This document shows positions 52,465 to 61,564 of a stretch of DNA of 64,000 bases, one piece after another. Source of the DNA: Flavobacterium sp. Root420 (GTDB lineage: Bacteria; Bacteroidota; Bacteroidia; Flavobacteriales; Flavobacteriaceae); assembly GCF_001427905.1 (NCBI RefSeq), contig NZ_LMEF01000031.1, positions 62,001 to 126,000 of the forward strand, written 5' to 3'. The notes beneath the pieces were generated by a model that worked only from the letters and a program-made list of their open reading frames with translations, did not search any database and was not told where the DNA came from. The position numbers were made by a program, and so were the translations under genes. How positions within the stretch are numbered: position 1 is the stretch's first letter; each line of letters opens with the position of its first letter.

Positions 52465-53112
52465 ATGGCATTATTAAGTAAAAAAGCAATGAATTTCGCT
52501 TATGGTATGGGAGCGGCAGTAGTAATCATTGGAGCATTATTCAAAATTACTCACTTTGAAATCGGACCATTAACAGGAACGTTAATGCTTTCTGTTGGAT
52601 TAGTAACTGAGGCGTTAATCTTTGCTCTTTCTGCTTTCGAACCAGTAGACGACGAATTAGACTGGACTCTTGTTTACCCTGAATTAGCGAATGGTCAGGC
52701 TAGAAAAAAAACTGACAAAGTAGAGACTCCAACTGACGCCCAAGGCTTGTTGTCTCAAAAATTAGATGCTATGTTGAAAGAAGCTAAAATTGACGGTGAA
52801 TTAATGTCAAGCTTAGGAAACTCAATCAAAAATTTCGAAGGAGCTGCAAAAGCAATTTCTCCAACAGTAGATTCTATTGCAGGACAAAAGAAATATGCTG
52901 AAGAAATGTCTATGGCTGCTGCACAAATGGAATCTTTAAATAGCTTATACAAAGTACAATTAGAAAGTGCGTCAAGAAATGCACAAGCAAACAGCGAAAT
53001 CGCTGAAAATGCTTCTAAATTAAAAGAACAAATGCAATCAATGACTGCAAACATTGCTTCTTTGAACAGTGTTTATGGTGGTATGCTTTCTGCAATGAGT
53101 AACAAAGGATAA
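52465..53112 (+). CDS. gldL: Gliding motility protein GldL, motor subunit
   Basis: A 215-residue inner membrane protein with two transmembrane helices (about 11-27 and 36-56) and a cytosolic helical part (about 90-210, LLSQKLDAMLKEAKID to SLNSVYGGMLSAMSNKG). GldL pentamers surround a GldM dimer and use the proton gradient; the acidic residue in the first loop/second helix region (HFEIGP, VTEALIF) is of the kind needed for this. It lies between gldK and gldM. Confidence 0.96.
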   Translation: MALLSKKAMNFAYGMGAAVVIIGALFKITHFEIGPLTGTLMLSVGLVTEALIFALSAFEPVDDELDWTLVYPELANGQARKKTDKVETPTDAQGLLSQKLDAMLKEAKIDGELMSSLGNSIKNFEGAAKAISPTVDSIAGQKKYAEEMSMAAAQMESLNSLYKVQLESASRNAQANSEIAENASKLKEQMQSMTANIASLNSVYGGMLSAMSNKG

Positions 53113-53164
53113 TTAGTTTTTAACTATTATATTAAATTTATTAATAAGAACTAATTAGAAAAAA

Positions 53165-54703
53165 ATGGCAGGAGGAAAATTAACCCCTAGACAGAAGATG
53201 ATTAACCTGATGTATCTGGTTTTCATCGCAATGTTAGCAATGAATATGTCCAAAGAAGTGTTATCTGCTTTTGGATTAATGAATGAAAAATTTGAAAGCG
53301 CTAACACATCTTCAGAACAATCAAATGCTGGTTTATTGATGTCGTTAGACCAAAAAGCGGCTGAGGCAAAAGGAGAATTTGCTATTGCTGCAGTTACAGC
53401 TCATAAAGTTGAAACAACTTCGAAAGAATTTTACGCATACATCGGTTCTTTAAAAGGTGATGTTTTAAAAGGTTTCGAATCTGACAAAGAAACAGGAAAA
53501 TTACCTTATGAGTCTATGGACAAAGGTGATAATATCGACAACTGGTTTACTGGTGAAGGATATACTGCTAAAGGAAATGAAATCATCTCTAAAATTGAAA
53601 AATACAAAGCAGACATGAAAGCTGCTTTAGCAGACAAAAAATATGCTGCAATTTTAGCTGAGGTTGAAAAGAAATTTGATGTTTCTGATGTAAAAAACAA
53701 AGAAGGTTTAAAAGATAAGTATTTAGCATACCACTTTAAGGGTTTTCCTGCAGTTGCTTCATTAGCTAAGCTTTCAGCTTGGCAAAATGACGTTCAAAAA
53801 GCAGAATCTGATGTTTACAGTGCTGCTTTAGGAAAAGCTGCGGTTGCTGCTGCTTCTTATAGCAATTATCAGGCAATCGTTGTTTTAGATAAAAATGCTT
53901 ACTTTCAGGGAGAAAAAGTTACAGGTAAGGTAGTTTTAGGTCGTTATGACGAAAACACTAAACCAACTTCATTCCAGGGTCCTGGAAAAATCGTTAACGG
54001 ACAAGCTGTTATTTCATTAACTGCTGGTGGTGTTGGAGAACAGGATATTAATGGACAATTTACGTTCTTAGAGGATGGAAAAAACATTCCTTTGAAATTT
54101 AAAGGAACTTATGTTGTAGTACCAAAACCTAATTCAGCTACTATTTCTGCTGATAAAATGAATGTTGTTTATAGAGGTGTGGTTAACCCAATCTCTGTTT
54201 CATTCGCTGGTGTTGATGCTAACAAAATTGTTGCAAGTGCTCCAGGTCTGGCTTCTGCTGGAAAACCTGGTAAATATAACATGAGCCCGGGTTCAGGTAC
54301 TGAGACTACAATTTCAGTTACAGGAACTTTACCAAACGGTGACAAAGTTACAGATAAGAAATCATTCAGAATTAAAGGTATTCCTGGACCAACAGGTACA
54401 ATTAGAGGTGAGATGGGTGTTGTTAAAGGACCTAAATCTAACTTAGAGATTGCTACTATTGGTGCTAAATTACTTGATTTTGATTTTGAAGTTGGTTTAG
54501 ATGTTGTTGGATTTAACTTAAAAATTGCAGGACAACCTACAGTTGTTGTTAATGGTAATAAATTAAATGCACAATGTAAATCAGTTCTTTCTAAAGCTGG
54601 AAGAGGAGATCAGGTTACTATTTCTGAAATTAAAACTAAACTTGTTGGAGCTGGTAGTTATTTATTGCCACGTACTGCTCCGGTAATTTACGAAATACAA
54701 TAA
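53165..54703 (+). CDS. gldM: Gliding motility protein GldM, periplasmic shaft
   Basis: A 512-residue protein with one N-terminal transmembrane helix (INLMYLVFIAMLAMNMS), preceded by the conserved start AGGKLTPRQKM, and a long periplasmic part of four domains: a helical one (about 36-225) and three beta-rich ones up to the C-terminus (RTAPVIYEIQ). As dimer it is the shaft of the type IX secretion motor and reaches to the GldK/GldN ring. Confidence 0.97.
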   Translation: MAGGKLTPRQKMINLMYLVFIAMLAMNMSKEVLSAFGLMNEKFESANTSSEQSNAGLLMSLDQKAAEAKGEFAIAAVTAHKVETTSKEFYAYIGSLKGDVLKGFESDKETGKLPYESMDKGDNIDNWFTGEGYTAKGNEIISKIEKYKADMKAALADKKYAAILAEVEKKFDVSDVKNKEGLKDKYLAYHFKGFPAVASLAKLSAWQNDVQKAESDVYSAALGKAAVAAASYSNYQAIVVLDKNAYFQGEKVTGKVVLGRYDENTKPTSFQGPGKIVNGQAVISLTAGGVGEQDINGQFTFLEDGKNIPLKFKGTYVVVPKPNSATISADKMNVVYRGVVNPISVSFAGVDANKIVASAPGLASAGKPGKYNMSPGSGTETTISVTGTLPNGDKVTDKKSFRIKGIPGPTGTIRGEMGVVKGPKSNLEIATIGAKLLDFDFEVGLDVVGFNLKIAGQPTVVVNGNKLNAQCKSVLSKAGRGDQVTISEIKTKLVGAGSYLLPRTAPVIYEIQ

Positions 54704-54744
54704 TAAAGTAGGTAAACCTACGTTCAATATCTTATAATGATATC

Positions 54745-55737
54745 ATGATGAAAGTAAGAAATTTTTTAATAGCTATAGTTTCTATCGCAGGAGGTTTCGC
54801 TTCTAACGCGCAATCGAATTTGCTTAACGCAAAAACACCAGAACAGATAGGACTTAAGACTCCTGCACAACTTATCTCGGACAACGATAAGCCATTGGCT
54901 TATGGTTATGTAGATGATAGAGATGTCTTGATGGGAAAAACAACTTGGGAGATCATTGATTTGAATGAAAAAATCAACTTTCCATTATATTTTCCAGTAG
55001 ATACAGCTAATATTGGTTCAGATAGACGTTCACTTTATGATGTTTTGACGAAAGCCATCAAAAGTGGTAAAGTAACTGAGATTTATACTGACAGTTACTT
55101 CAATACTAAAAAATCTATGAAAGACATCGAAGGATCATTATCTCGTATTGATACAACTGATGCTGGTAGAGAACTTATCAACCAATATCCGGATGACTAC
55201 AAAACTCACGTTGTGAAGAAAAAAGTAGTTACTGGTACAGGTAAAAAGAAAGTTGTAACTTATGTTGATGAAACAGTTGGAGCAACAAGAACAGTACCTT
55301 CAGAGTACATTCTTAAACAAGATTTAACTGCTCAGGACGTTACACAATACAAAATTAAAGGGTACTGGTATTTTGACAAACGTCAAAGTGAATTGAAGTA
55401 TCGTTTGCTTGGAATTTGTCCGGTTACTCCTGATGTTTATACGATGAACAGTGATGAAAAAGATTATATTGAGTTATTTTGGGTTTTCTTCCCTAATGCG
55501 AGAGAAGCATTACATGAAGCAAAGGCCTTTAACGACAATAATTCAGCATTGCCAATTTCATTTGATCAGATCTTAAATTCAAGACGTTTTAATGCAGTAA
55601 TCTACAAAGAAGAAAACTTGTACGGAGATCGTGAGATTAAAGAATACATGAAAGATAATGCACAAAACCAGTTATTAGAATCTGAAAGAGTAAAAGAGAA
55701 GATTCGTAATTTCGAACAAGATATGTGGAACTACTAA
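54745..55737 (+). CDS. gldN: Gliding motility protein GldN
   Basis: A 330-residue periplasmic protein (signal peptide about 1-22, ending SNAQS) that forms the ring with GldK. Typical blocks are ERP-like KPLAYGYVDDRDVLMGKTTWEIIDLNEKINFPLYFP and YWYFDKRQSELKYRLLGICPV. It is followed by a close paralog, gldO. A terminator (55756-55794) stands behind it, so gldO may be transcribed separately. Confidence 0.96.
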   Translation: MMKVRNFLIAIVSIAGGFASNAQSNLLNAKTPEQIGLKTPAQLISDNDKPLAYGYVDDRDVLMGKTTWEIIDLNEKINFPLYFPVDTANIGSDRRSLYDVLTKAIKSGKVTEIYTDSYFNTKKSMKDIEGSLSRIDTTDAGRELINQYPDDYKTHVVKKKVVTGTGKKKVVTYVDETVGATRTVPSEYILKQDLTAQDVTQYKIKGYWYFDKRQSELKYRLLGICPVTPDVYTMNSDEKDYIELFWVFFPNAREALHEAKAFNDNNSALPISFDQILNSRRFNAVIYKEENLYGDREIKEYMKDNAQNQLLESERVKEKIRNFEQDMWNY

Positions 55738-55755
55738 GTATCTATATTACATTTT

Positions 55756-55794
55756 AAAAAAACTCTTACTACCTTTGTAGTAAGAGTTTTTTTT
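55756..55794 (+). terminator. Terminator after gldN
   Basis: ACTCTTACTAC (55762-55772) pairs with GTAGTAAGAGT (55777-55787), extended by A/T pairs and followed by T. The same hairpin follows gldO. Confidence 0.88.
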
Positions 55795-55980
55795 ATTTAG
55801 TCTATGTCGCTTTGAACTATTGTATGGCAATAGAATGTTCATTTAGTGTTGAATTTGTTTAAAATTAATTATTTCTTAACCACGCTATTCTTAAAAAGCA
55901 ATTATTCCATTTCTAATTTTTTGTAGGAAAAATAGAATAAAATAAAAAAAAACTTCGTTGAGTTAGTTATAAATAATTTT

Positions 55981-56970
55981 ATGATGATGAAGGTGAAAAG
56001 TTTTTTATTAGCTATTTTCTTTATGGCATACGCTACTGCCAGTGCACAATCTAATTTGTTAAATGCTAAAACAGCTGATCAAATTGGCCAAAAGTCGGCT
56101 GCCCAGCTGAGATCTGATAATGATAGGCCATTGGCTTACGGATATGTAAATGACAGAGATGTCCTGATGGGAAAAACTACCTGGGAGATTATTGATTTGA
56201 ATGAGAAAATTAATTTCCCCTTATATTTTCCGGTTGATACAACTAACATTGGTCCGGGCAGGCGTTCTCTTTATGATGTGTTGACCAAAGCGATTAAAAG
56301 TGGAAGAATTACCGAAGTGTATGCAGACAGTTATTTTACTACTAAAAAAACAATGAAAGACATTGAAGGATCACTATCTCGTATTGATACAACGGATGCC
56401 GGTAGAGAACTTATCAATCAATATCCGGATGATTATAAAACTCATGTTGTAAAGAAAAAAGTAATTACCGGTACTGGTAAAAAGAAAGTTGTAACCTATG
56501 TTGACGAAACGGTTGGAGCTACACGGACAGTTCCTGCTGAATACATTCTAAAACAAGATCTTACTGCTGCTGATGTTGAGCAATACAAAATTAAGGGATA
56601 TTGGTATTTTGACAAACGGCAAAGTGAACTGAAATACCGTTTAATTGGAATTTGTCCAGTTACTCCTGATGTTTATACAATGAATAGTGATGAGAAGGAT
56701 TACATCGAATTATTTTGGGTTTTCTTTCCAAATGCCCGGGATGTTTTAAACGAAGCAAAAGTTTTTATTGAAAATTCGGCAGCTAATATTTCATTTGATC
56801 AGATACTGAATTCGAGACGTTTTAATTCAATTATTTATAAAGAAGAAAATGTTTATGGTGATCGTGAAATTAAAGATTACATTAAAGATAATGCACAAAG
56901 TCAGTTGTTGGAATCTGAAAGAGTAAAAGAGAAGATTCGTAATTTTGAGCAAGATATGTGGAACTACTAA
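55981..56970 (+). CDS. gldO: GldO, paralog of GldN
   Basis: A 329-residue periplasmic protein nearly identical in plan and most residues to GldN (for example YGYVNDRDVLMGKTTWEIIDL, ELFWVFFPNARDVLNEAKVF). In F. johnsoniae GldO is partly redundant with GldN. Differences concentrate in the signal peptide and the stretch before SFDQILNSRRF. The 243-base spacer before it holds the gldN terminator and is otherwise AT-rich, without a clear -7 box. The same terminator sequence follows. Confidence 0.95.
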   Translation: MMMKVKSFLLAIFFMAYATASAQSNLLNAKTADQIGQKSAAQLRSDNDRPLAYGYVNDRDVLMGKTTWEIIDLNEKINFPLYFPVDTTNIGPGRRSLYDVLTKAIKSGRITEVYADSYFTTKKTMKDIEGSLSRIDTTDAGRELINQYPDDYKTHVVKKKVITGTGKKKVVTYVDETVGATRTVPAEYILKQDLTAADVEQYKIKGYWYFDKRQSELKYRLIGICPVTPDVYTMNSDEKDYIELFWVFFPNARDVLNEAKVFIENSAANISFDQILNSRRFNSIIYKEENVYGDREIKDYIKDNAQSQLLESERVKEKIRNFEQDMWNY

Positions 56971-56992
56971 GTGTCTTATAGTACATTATAAC

Positions 56993-57028
56993 AAAAACTC
57001 TTACTACCTTTGTAGTAAGAGTTTTTTT
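56993..57028 (+). terminator. Terminator after gldO, overlapping a -7 box
   Basis: AAAAACTCTTACTAC (56993-57007) pairs with GTAGTAAGAGTTTTT (57012-57026) around CTTT; stem and loop are the same as behind gldN. The loop side includes TACCTTTG (57005-57012), a perfect TAnnTTTG, 34 bases before the next ATG. Confidence 0.88.
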
Positions 57029-57046
57029 ATTTTTTACCTATACTAC

Positions 57047-58120
57047 ATGTTAGATTATATAATTGTCGGATCTGGATTGGCCGGGATTTCTTTCGCTGAA
57101 ATTGCCCTTAAAAACAATAAATCTATTATAGTTGTAGATGATAAGTCTCAAGTATCATCGAGAGTTGCAGGAGGTTTATATAATCCGGTTATTTTAAAAC
57201 GGTTTAGCGAAGTTTGGAAAGCACAGGAACAATTAGTTCTGATGGATGATTTTTATAATGAAATAGAAGCAAAACTTAAAACTCAGTTTAACTTTAAAAT
57301 GCCAATTTTAAGAAAGTTTTTTTCTATTGAAGAACAGAATAATTGGTTTGCCACGTCGGATAAAAGGAACTTGGCTCCATTTTTATCCACAAAATTAATT
57401 TCCACAAAATATAATGGTATTGATTCACCATATGATTATGGAGAAGTTTTGCATACTGGCTATGTCGATACGGCTTTATTATTAGATACTTATAAAGAAT
57501 ACTTGCTACGGAATAAGCTGCTCTTACAAGAGTCCTTTCATAGCTCTTATATTGAGTTTTTTGATTTTGGAATTCAGTATAAAAATATTCAGGCCCGCCA
57601 TATTATTTTTGCCGAAGGTTTTGGACTACATAAAAATCCTTTTTTTAATTATTTGCCTTTAGATGGCACAAAGGGTGAGTTGTTTGTAATTAAGGCTTCG
57701 GACCTAAACTTAGATGTAATTATAAATACCAGTGTTTTTATTTTGCCGATGGGCAATGATTTATTCAAGGTAGGGGCAACTTATAATTGGCAGGACAAAA
57801 CAGATTTACCTACTGAAGAGGGTAAACGGGAATTAATTGATCGTATAAGGGAGATTATTTCTTGTGATTTTGAAATCATAAAACATTTTGGAGGAGTTCG
57901 CCCAACAGTAAAAGACAGGAGGCCTTTAATTGGTACTCATCATGAGCGTAAATCGCTTCATATCCTTAACGGATTAGGGACTCGGGGAGTCATGCTCGGA
58001 CCAGCAATGGCAAAAGCTTTATATGACAATATTGAAAATAATATGCCATTAGATCGTGAAATTGATATTCAACGATTTCATAAGAGATATTTAAAAACCC
58101 TTATTTCTGACCGGCCTTAG
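57047..58120 (+). CDS. FAD-dependent oxidoreductase (DAO family)
   Basis: A 357-residue flavoprotein. The dinucleotide-binding start MLDYIIVGSGLAGISFAEIAL (GxGxxG) fits an ATG at 57047; the longer frame from 56945 would overlap gldO and its terminator. Later blocks are VAGGLYNPVILKRF, DGTKGELFVI and the C-terminal FGGVRPTVKDRRPLIGTH with HILNGLGTRGVMLGPAMA, typical of the D-amino acid oxidase/MnmC-type fold. The substrate is unknown. Its end overlaps the convergent DUF983 gene by 20 bases. Confidence 0.9.
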   Translation: MLDYIIVGSGLAGISFAEIALKNNKSIIVVDDKSQVSSRVAGGLYNPVILKRFSEVWKAQEQLVLMDDFYNEIEAKLKTQFNFKMPILRKFFSIEEQNNWFATSDKRNLAPFLSTKLISTKYNGIDSPYDYGEVLHTGYVDTALLLDTYKEYLLRNKLLLQESFHSSYIEFFDFGIQYKNIQARHIIFAEGFGLHKNPFFNYLPLDGTKGELFVIKASDLNLDVIINTSVFILPMGNDLFKVGATYNWQDKTDLPTEEGKRELIDRIREIISCDFEIIKHFGGVRPTVKDRRPLIGTHHERKSLHILNGLGTRGVMLGPAMAKALYDNIENNMPLDREIDIQRFHKRYLKTLISDRP

Positions 58121-58484
58121 GATCGTAAGAAACAAACATATTGATGTACAAGTTTCTTGAGAGTCGTAAAACAAATGGAAACAAAACGATCAAAGTAATA
58201 ACGATCGTCAAAAACGATTCTTCGATAGAAGCTCCAAAGAAAACAAACGAAACAATAAATGCGGCAATTCCGAGCGCCACATTTAGTCCATAACTTACAT
58301 ACATTGCGCCATAAAAAAAGGAAGGTTCGATTTGATATTTTAAACCGCAATGACTGCAATTTTCGTTCATTTTGAGAACTTTAGTCAAATGAAGCGGATT
58401 TTTGTCCGAATACATGCTCTCATTTTGACATTTTGGACAACTTCCTGTTAAAATACTATTTAGTTTGGATCCTTTTTTTAACAT
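58101..58484 (-). CDS. DUF983 membrane protein with two CxxC pairs
   Basis: A 127-residue protein: MLKKGSKLNSILTGSCPKCQNESMY and CSHCGLKYQIEPSFFYGAMYVSYG are hallmarks of DUF983, with a zinc-ribbon-like set of four Cys, and two to three hydrophobic segments follow. Function unknown. The start at 58484 is preferred, since a -7 box TACCTTTG lies at 58501-58508 on the - strand and would be inside the longer frame from 58511. Confidence 0.9.
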   Translation of the reverse strand: MLKKGSKLNSILTGSCPKCQNESMYSDKNPLHLTKVLKMNENCSHCGLKYQIEPSFFYGAMYVSYGLNVALGIAAFIVSFVFFGASIEESFLTIVITLIVLFPFVLRLSRNLYINMFVSYDPKAGQK

Positions 58485-58500
58485 TTGCAAAAAATTTAAA

Positions 58501-58508
58501 CAAAGGTA
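58501..58508 (-). promoter_or_regulatory. -7 element TACCTTTG of the DUF983 gene
   Basis: A perfect TAnnTTTG on the - strand, 16 bases before the ATG at 58484. A TTG at 58535-58537 is 26 bases away, somewhat long. Confidence 0.5.
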
Positions 58509-58550
58509 CATTTTTTAAACCTTTACTGCTCGTAACAATAGTCACAAATT

Positions 58551-60464
58551 ATGCTTAATATACACAATCTTTCTGTTTCATTTGGTGGAACTTATTTATT
58601 TGAAGAAGTTACTTTTCGTTTAGGCGCCGGAGACCGCGTTGGTCTTGTTGGTAAAAATGGAGCCGGTAAATCGACAATGCTTAAAATGCTAGCAGGAGAT
58701 TTTGCTCCTGATTCCGGAGTTATTTCTCAGGAGAAAGATATCCGTATGGGGTTTTTACGTCAGGATATCGATTTTGAGCAAGGAAGAACGGTTTTGGAAG
58801 AAGCTTATGAAGCTTTTACCGAAATTAAGATTGTAGAAAAAAAACTAGAACAAATCAATCATCAATTGGTTACCAGAACCGATTATGAAAGTGAAGAATA
58901 CAGTCAGATTATTGAAGATTTATCTGATTATACACATCGTTTTGATCTTCTTGGAGGTTATAATTATGTGGGAGATACAGAAAAAATTCTTTTAGGACTT
59001 GGTTTCAAAAGAGAAGTTTTTAATAATCAAACCGAAACATTTTCAGGAGGTTGGAGAATGCGTATCGAGTTGGCTAAGTTATTACTACAGTCAAATGATG
59101 TACTGCTACTGGATGAGCCCACCAACCACTTAGATATTGAGAGTATCATTTGGTTAGAAAGTTTCCTTCGTAATTATCCCGGAGTAGTCGTAATTGTATC
59201 GCACGATAAAATGTTTTTGGATAATGTTACCAATCGTACGATTGAAATTTCATTAGGAAAAGCATACGATTTCAATAAACCCTATTCTCAATATTTAGAG
59301 TTGCGCCATGAGATTCGTGAAAAGCAATTGGCGACTCAAAAGAATCAGGCGAAGAAAATTGAAGAAACAGAAAAATTAATCGAGAAATTTCGTGCAAAAG
59401 CTTCAAAAGCTTCAATGGCGCAATCGTTGATTAAAAAATTAGATAAAGTAGAACGAATTGAAGTTGATGAAGACGACAATTCGGTAATGAATATATCTTT
59501 TCCGGTTTCAAAAGAACCAGGAAGAGTGGTAGTAGAAGCGGAACATGTAACAAAGGCTTATGGCGATAAAGTTATTTTAAAAGATATTGATTTATTGGTA
59601 GAACGCGGAAGCAAAATTGCTTTTGTGGGTCAAAATGGTCAGGGAAAATCAACTTTTATTAAAGCTATCGTAAATGAATTTGAATATCAGGGGAATATCA
59701 AATTAGGACATAATGTTCAATTAGGTTATTTCGCTCAAAATCAAGCTGAATATCTTGATGGTGAAATTACCCTGCTTCAGACTATGGAAGATGCTGCAAT
59801 GGATACAAACCGGTCTAAAGTTCGTGACATGTTAGGATCATTTTTGTTCCGTGGAGATGATGTTGAGAAAAAAGTAAAAGTACTTTCGGGAGGAGAACGT
59901 AACCGTTTGGCGCTTTGTAAGTTGTTATTACAGCCCATTAACGTCTTGTTAATGGATGAGCCTACCAATCACTTAGATATCAAATCTAAGAACGTTCTAA
60001 AGGCCGCACTTCAAAAATTTGGCGGAACTTTATTATTGGTTTCTCACGATAGGGATTTCCTTCAGGGAATGTCAAATATCGTTTACGAATTTAAAGACCA
60101 AAAAATAAAAGAATATTTAGGTGATATCAACTATTTCTTAGAACAGCGTAATCTTGAAAACATGCGTGAAGTCGAGAAAAAAGATGTTGCAAAAGCTGCT
60201 GCTCCAAAGGAGACCAACAAAGCTTCATACGAAGATCAGAAAAAAGGAAAGTCACTTCAAAACCGATTGAGTAAAGTTGAAAGTCAGATTAAACAATTAG
60301 AAAAAGACATTCAACACGACGATAAAATGCTGGCTTCAAACTATGATAAACACATTGAAGATGCTTCATTTTTTACAGCATACAATAAAAAGAAAGCAGA
60401 TTTGGATCAATTACTTTTAGATTGGGAAGTCGTTCAGGAAGAAATTGATAATTTTAATTCTTAA
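58551..60464 (+). CDS. ABC-F family ATPase (Uup-like)
   Basis: A 637-residue soluble protein with two ABC ATPase domains and no membrane part. First domain: Walker A GLVGKNGAGKSTM, signature FSGGWRMRIELA, Walker B LLLDEPTNHLD. The linker between domains (about 240-320) is a charged helical arm (TQKNQAKKIEETEKLIEKFRAKASKASMAQS). Second domain: GQNGQGKST, LSGGERNRLAL, LLMDEPTNHLD. The C-terminus is a coiled coil (LQNRLSKVESQIKQLEKDI) as in Uup. ABC-F proteins act on the ribosome. Confidence 0.95.
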   Translation: MLNIHNLSVSFGGTYLFEEVTFRLGAGDRVGLVGKNGAGKSTMLKMLAGDFAPDSGVISQEKDIRMGFLRQDIDFEQGRTVLEEAYEAFTEIKIVEKKLEQINHQLVTRTDYESEEYSQIIEDLSDYTHRFDLLGGYNYVGDTEKILLGLGFKREVFNNQTETFSGGWRMRIELAKLLLQSNDVLLLDEPTNHLDIESIIWLESFLRNYPGVVVIVSHDKMFLDNVTNRTIEISLGKAYDFNKPYSQYLELRHEIREKQLATQKNQAKKIEETEKLIEKFRAKASKASMAQSLIKKLDKVERIEVDEDDNSVMNISFPVSKEPGRVVVEAEHVTKAYGDKVILKDIDLLVERGSKIAFVGQNGQGKSTFIKAIVNEFEYQGNIKLGHNVQLGYFAQNQAEYLDGEITLLQTMEDAAMDTNRSKVRDMLGSFLFRGDDVEKKVKVLSGGERNRLALCKLLLQPINVLLMDEPTNHLDIKSKNVLKAALQKFGGTLLLVSHDRDFLQGMSNIVYEFKDQKIKEYLGDINYFLEQRNLENMREVEKKDVAKAAAPKETNKASYEDQKKGKSLQNRLSKVESQIKQLEKDIQHDDKMLASNYDKHIEDASFFTAYNKKKADLDQLLLDWEVVQEEIDNFNS

Positions 60465-60487
60465 TTTTTAGTTTTCTTTGTTTTAGT

Positions 60488-60534
60488 TTTCAAGTTTCAG
60501 GTTCCTATCGTAACGTGAAACCTGAAACTTGAAA
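60488..60534. terminator. Perfect 16-bp hairpin of the TTTCAAGTTTCAGGTT family
   Basis: TTTCAAGTTTCAGGTT (60488-60503) pairs with AACCTGAAACTTGAAA (60519-60534). It lies in the gap between two convergent genes and probably terminates both, though T tails are short. Confidence 0.65.
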
Positions 60535-60537
60535 CAA

Positions 60538-61500
60538 CTATTTAATAATTCCAATCGATTTGGAGTGCATGATCGCCTGGCTGCTATCTTTAAAATAACA
60601 AACCGAAACCTCTAAGTTTTCTAGATTTTTTAAAATAGCCTTTGTAGATTTTTTTTGAAATTTGCCGGTTTGCCTTATGTATACTGCCTTTACAGTGACA
60701 GGGAAAATTTTACAAATGTTTTCGTATAAAATAGGATCGTGCTGTGAATCATCTCCCAATAATACATATTTAAGATTCGGATAAAACTCCAACACATGTT
60801 TTATCTTGTCAAATTTATGATTGTGATTGCCTCTTCCACTCATAAAAAAATCTGTAATACCACGTCTAATGTCCTTTAATAAAATTACAGCTCTTGGTAA
60901 TTCATGTATTTTGGTGAATTTCACAATAAAATGGTAGAGATTCCATTCACTGCTGGAGATGTAAAAAAAAGCATTTTCTTCCTCTTTATTGTTTCGTCCG
61001 GCCGAACTTAAAGCTTGATAATGTGGTACAACGTCTTTAAAAACCTTTCGATCATTTACACTTTTAAAAAGTAAAATGTATATCTTTTTGAAGAAATTAT
61101 GTGTGTGCGAAATCAGAAATGTGTCATCAATATCAGATATAATTCCCAAATTCCCGTGATGTGGCCTGATAAAACTTCCTTTAGAAGTTAAAATTTCGGT
61201 TTTGTATCGAATGCTCACTTCGTACTCCATCCATCCAAAATTAAATTCTTTTTCAAGTGGAATACAAAACTTAAAATAGCCGTCGTCTAAGGTTTTGGTG
61301 TGAATTTCCTGATCGCCAATTTTAAGGTAAACATCAAAATTCTGAATGGTTTTTATTCTAAATTGATTAATAATCGAAGTGGCATTTTTAAAATTTTTCT
61401 TCTGAAAATCATATTCATATGTTCTCTTAAATACATGACCCATTACAATTAATTCCTGTTCATTGGCATAACCGCGATATAATTGTAGTATAGGTTTCAT
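60538..61500 (-). CDS. App1-like phosphatidate phosphatase (DUF2183)
   Basis: A 320-residue protein of the DUF2183 family, related to yeast App1, a Mg-dependent phosphatidate phosphatase. HAD-type motif SDIDDTFLISHTHN (DxDxT; about 133-147), FYISSSEWNL, and the C-terminal LLGDDSQHDPILYENI with the acidic pair. The N-terminal part is a beta-rich domain (KIGDQEIHTKTLDDGYFKF). It is likely a cytosolic or membrane-associated lipid phosphatase. It diverges from the lipid kinase gene at 61565. Confidence 0.9.
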   Translation of the reverse strand: MKPILQLYRGYANEQELIVMGHVFKRTYEYDFQKKNFKNATSIINQFRIKTIQNFDVYLKIGDQEIHTKTLDDGYFKFCIPLEKEFNFGWMEYEVSIRYKTEILTSKGSFIRPHHGNLGIISDIDDTFLISHTHNFFKKIYILLFKSVNDRKVFKDVVPHYQALSSAGRNNKEEENAFFYISSSEWNLYHFIVKFTKIHELPRAVILLKDIRRGITDFFMSGRGNHNHKFDKIKHVLEFYPNLKYVLLGDDSQHDPILYENICKIFPVTVKAVYIRQTGKFQKKSTKAILKNLENLEVSVCYFKDSSQAIMHSKSIGIIK

Positions 61501-61564
61501 TAATTACGTATATTTATATATGCTGTAAATTAATTATTTTAATTGGATTTTTAAATATAAAATT

